Shown here one piece after another: positions 63,973 to 64,000 of a stretch of DNA of 64,000 bases (the stretch's first letter is position 1; each line of letters begins with the position of its first letter). The DNA is from Tillus elongatus (taxonomy: Eukaryota; Arthropoda; Insecta; Coleoptera; Cleridae): NCBI GenBank assembly GCA_964006375.1, contig OZ023262.1, positions 53,766,917 through 53,830,916 on the forward strand. Reading direction: 5' to 3'. The position numbers were made by a program, and so were the translations under genes. A model generated the notes under the pieces. That model did not search any database. It saw nothing but the letters and a program-made list of their open reading frames with translations, and was not told where the DNA came from.

Positions 63973-64000
63973 TTTTATTTGCACAAAAACATCAGTCCTG

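Overview
This is a eukaryotic, AT-rich, repeat-dominated window. It contains no bacterial-style operons, ribosomal RNA or CRISPR arrays. The mobile-element set is jockey-type, RNase H-bearing and CR1/jockey-like non-LTR retrotransposons, a Penelope-like element with a GIY-YIG nuclease, DD41D and DD34E IS630-Tc1-mariner elements, a Ty3/gypsy element, tRNA-derived SINEs and a DINE-1-like repeat family. It points to an arthropod and most likely an insect. A chrysomelid-type beetle would fit, but the sequence alone cannot fix the species.

Only one clear host exon is seen: a 2,553-bp internal exon on the minus strand (35312-37864) with good splice sites at both ends and a Ser/Pro/Arg-rich product. 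Much of the rest is probably intronic or intergenic DNA filled by transposons. A second small candidate is a THAP-domain first exon (1575-1649).

Layout. 1-3330: copies of an abundant repeat family (called family R here) around the THAP exon. 3337-7550: decayed jockey element. 7632-20545: several family R copies and a multi-level nest. In the nest, a family R copy is split by a Penelope-like element (9072-15300), which is interrupted by a 3.77-kb element with 500-bp inverted repeats (9229-12997), which is itself interrupted by a complete family R copy (10441-11814). 20548-22614: an apparently intact DD41D mariner-type element with 341-bp inverted repeats. 22757-28200: three truncated non-LTR pieces. 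28216-29610: complete family R copy. 29662-34768: foldback insert, RTE-like relic, mariner relic split by a SINE, Penelope relic, second SINE. 35312-37864: host exon. 38455-40370: DD41D relic. 41524-42250: foldback. 43038-48280: full-length non-LTR retrotransposon with two intact ORFs and target-site duplication, possibly active. 48926-50496: Tc1-like element. 51853-55270: CR1/jockey-like elements. 55527-55830: hAT relic. 58448-62161: internally deleted Ty3/gypsy element with LTRs. 62289-63972: mosaic family R copy.

Family R runs through the whole window. One end (end A) carries a conserved motif (core GCAGCAAGTGCGTTATGGTA), the other (end B) a short AGTGAATTTT hairpin, with a (TA)n tract between. 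This resembles Helentron-associated (DINE-1/HINE-like) elements. At least 21 long (TA)n tracts occur, and many other transposons begin or end exactly at one, so these tracts appear to act as landing pads.
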